This document shows, piece by piece, positions 6,130 through 6,253 of a DNA stretch of 6,253 nt. A program made the translations under genes and the position numbers. The DNA lies in contig DJOQ01000010.1 of assembly GCA_002437245.1 (NCBI GenBank), positions 83,941 to 90,193 of the forward strand. Reading direction: 5' to 3'. Under the pieces are notes generated by a model, which did no database searches, had not been told where the DNA came from, and was given only the letters and a program-made list of their open reading frames with translations. Numbering within the stretch: position 1 is the stretch's first letter; each line of letters opens with the position of its first letter. Source of the DNA: Ruminococcaceae bacterium UBA6434 (GTDB lineage Bacteria; Bacillota; Clostridia; Oscillospirales; Acutalibacteraceae).

Positions 6130-6191
6130 CCGTGCGTTTTTGTCGCCCTGAAGTGTACGAAGGTACTCGAGAGGGCGGCAAAAAAGTGCGG
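6130..6191. repeat. 62-bp imperfect palindrome in the upstream intergenic region
   Basis: TTTTTGTCGCCCT (6137-6149) pairs with AGGGCGGCAAAAA (6172-6184) over 13 bases with a single T6143.G6178 wobble. The stem resumes outward (6130-6135 with 6186-6191, two more G.T wobbles) and inward (GTAC 6155-6158 with GTAC 6163-6166 around a GAAG loop), all about one centre. The arms run T-tract then GC on the left and GC then A-tract on the right, the reverse of an intrinsic terminator on both strands. Its layout resembles the palindromes at 1-192 although the sequence differs. It looks like a dispersed palindromic repeat; the family is not recognised. Confidence 0.75.
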
Positions 6192-6253
6192 GGTGCGTAT
6201 TATCTTCAGAAACCTTTGCTTAAATATTTCCGAGAATGCGTGCAGCCGTGCGT

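Noticed and set aside
6061..6251. Open minus-strand frame through the palindromic region
   Set aside because: The frame has no start in the window, a composition unlike the neighbouring proteins (many Phe, Arg, Lys, Thr) and runs straight through two hairpins. It is best explained as a chance open frame.
6220..6252. Possible 3' tail of an upstream minus-strand gene, reading RTAARILGNI then TAA
   Set aside because: The ten residues look protein-like, but they are too few to support a gene call without the sequence to the right of the window.

Overview
The window looks like chromosomal DNA from a low-to-mid GC Gram-positive bacterium, probably a gut-type Clostridia/Oscillospirales member. This rests on strong AGGAGG-type ribosome sites, TTGATA/TAAAAT promoter elements, a U-tailed intrinsic terminator, and the short (about 354 aa) Firmicutes form of UxuA paired with an SDR-type fructuronate reductase. 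Placement below class is inference. All five genes lie on the minus strand, in two transcription units read from right to left.

Unit A (6005 to 3429) encodes an aspartate/glutamate-type racemase followed 15 bases later by a class II glutamine-dependent asparagine synthetase family protein (AsnB-like). It ends at a textbook intrinsic terminator (3357-3396). The pair handles aspartate stereochemistry and amidation. It could serve plain L-Asn synthesis or, more speculatively, D-Asp/cell-wall amidation.

Unit B (3249 to 182) is a hexuronate-catabolism operon: uxuA (mannonate dehydratase), an SDR-type fructuronate reductase (uxuB/yjmF-like) and kdgK (2-keto-3-deoxygluconate kinase). Together they convert D-fructuronate via D-mannonate and KDG to KDPG. 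Gaps are 22 to 34 bases with good ribosome sites. A strong extended -10 promoter (3278-3306) precedes uxuA, with a perfect 13-bp palindrome in its spacer that could be an operator. The KDPG aldolase, uronate isomerase, transporter and regulator are not in the window.

The two ends hold unusual structured DNA. At 1-192 there are two tandem copies (114-bp period) of a large imperfect palindrome; the second is seen whole and its right arm includes the last codons and stop of kdgK. At 6092-6191, upstream of the racemase, there are two further palindromes, the larger about 62 bp. In the three large palindromes every transition-type non-Watson-Crick pair is G.T when read on the plus strand and none is A.C. 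This hints that the plus-strand (antisense) RNA or single strand is the form that folds. I see no CRISPR array, tRNA, rRNA, transposase gene or phage gene.
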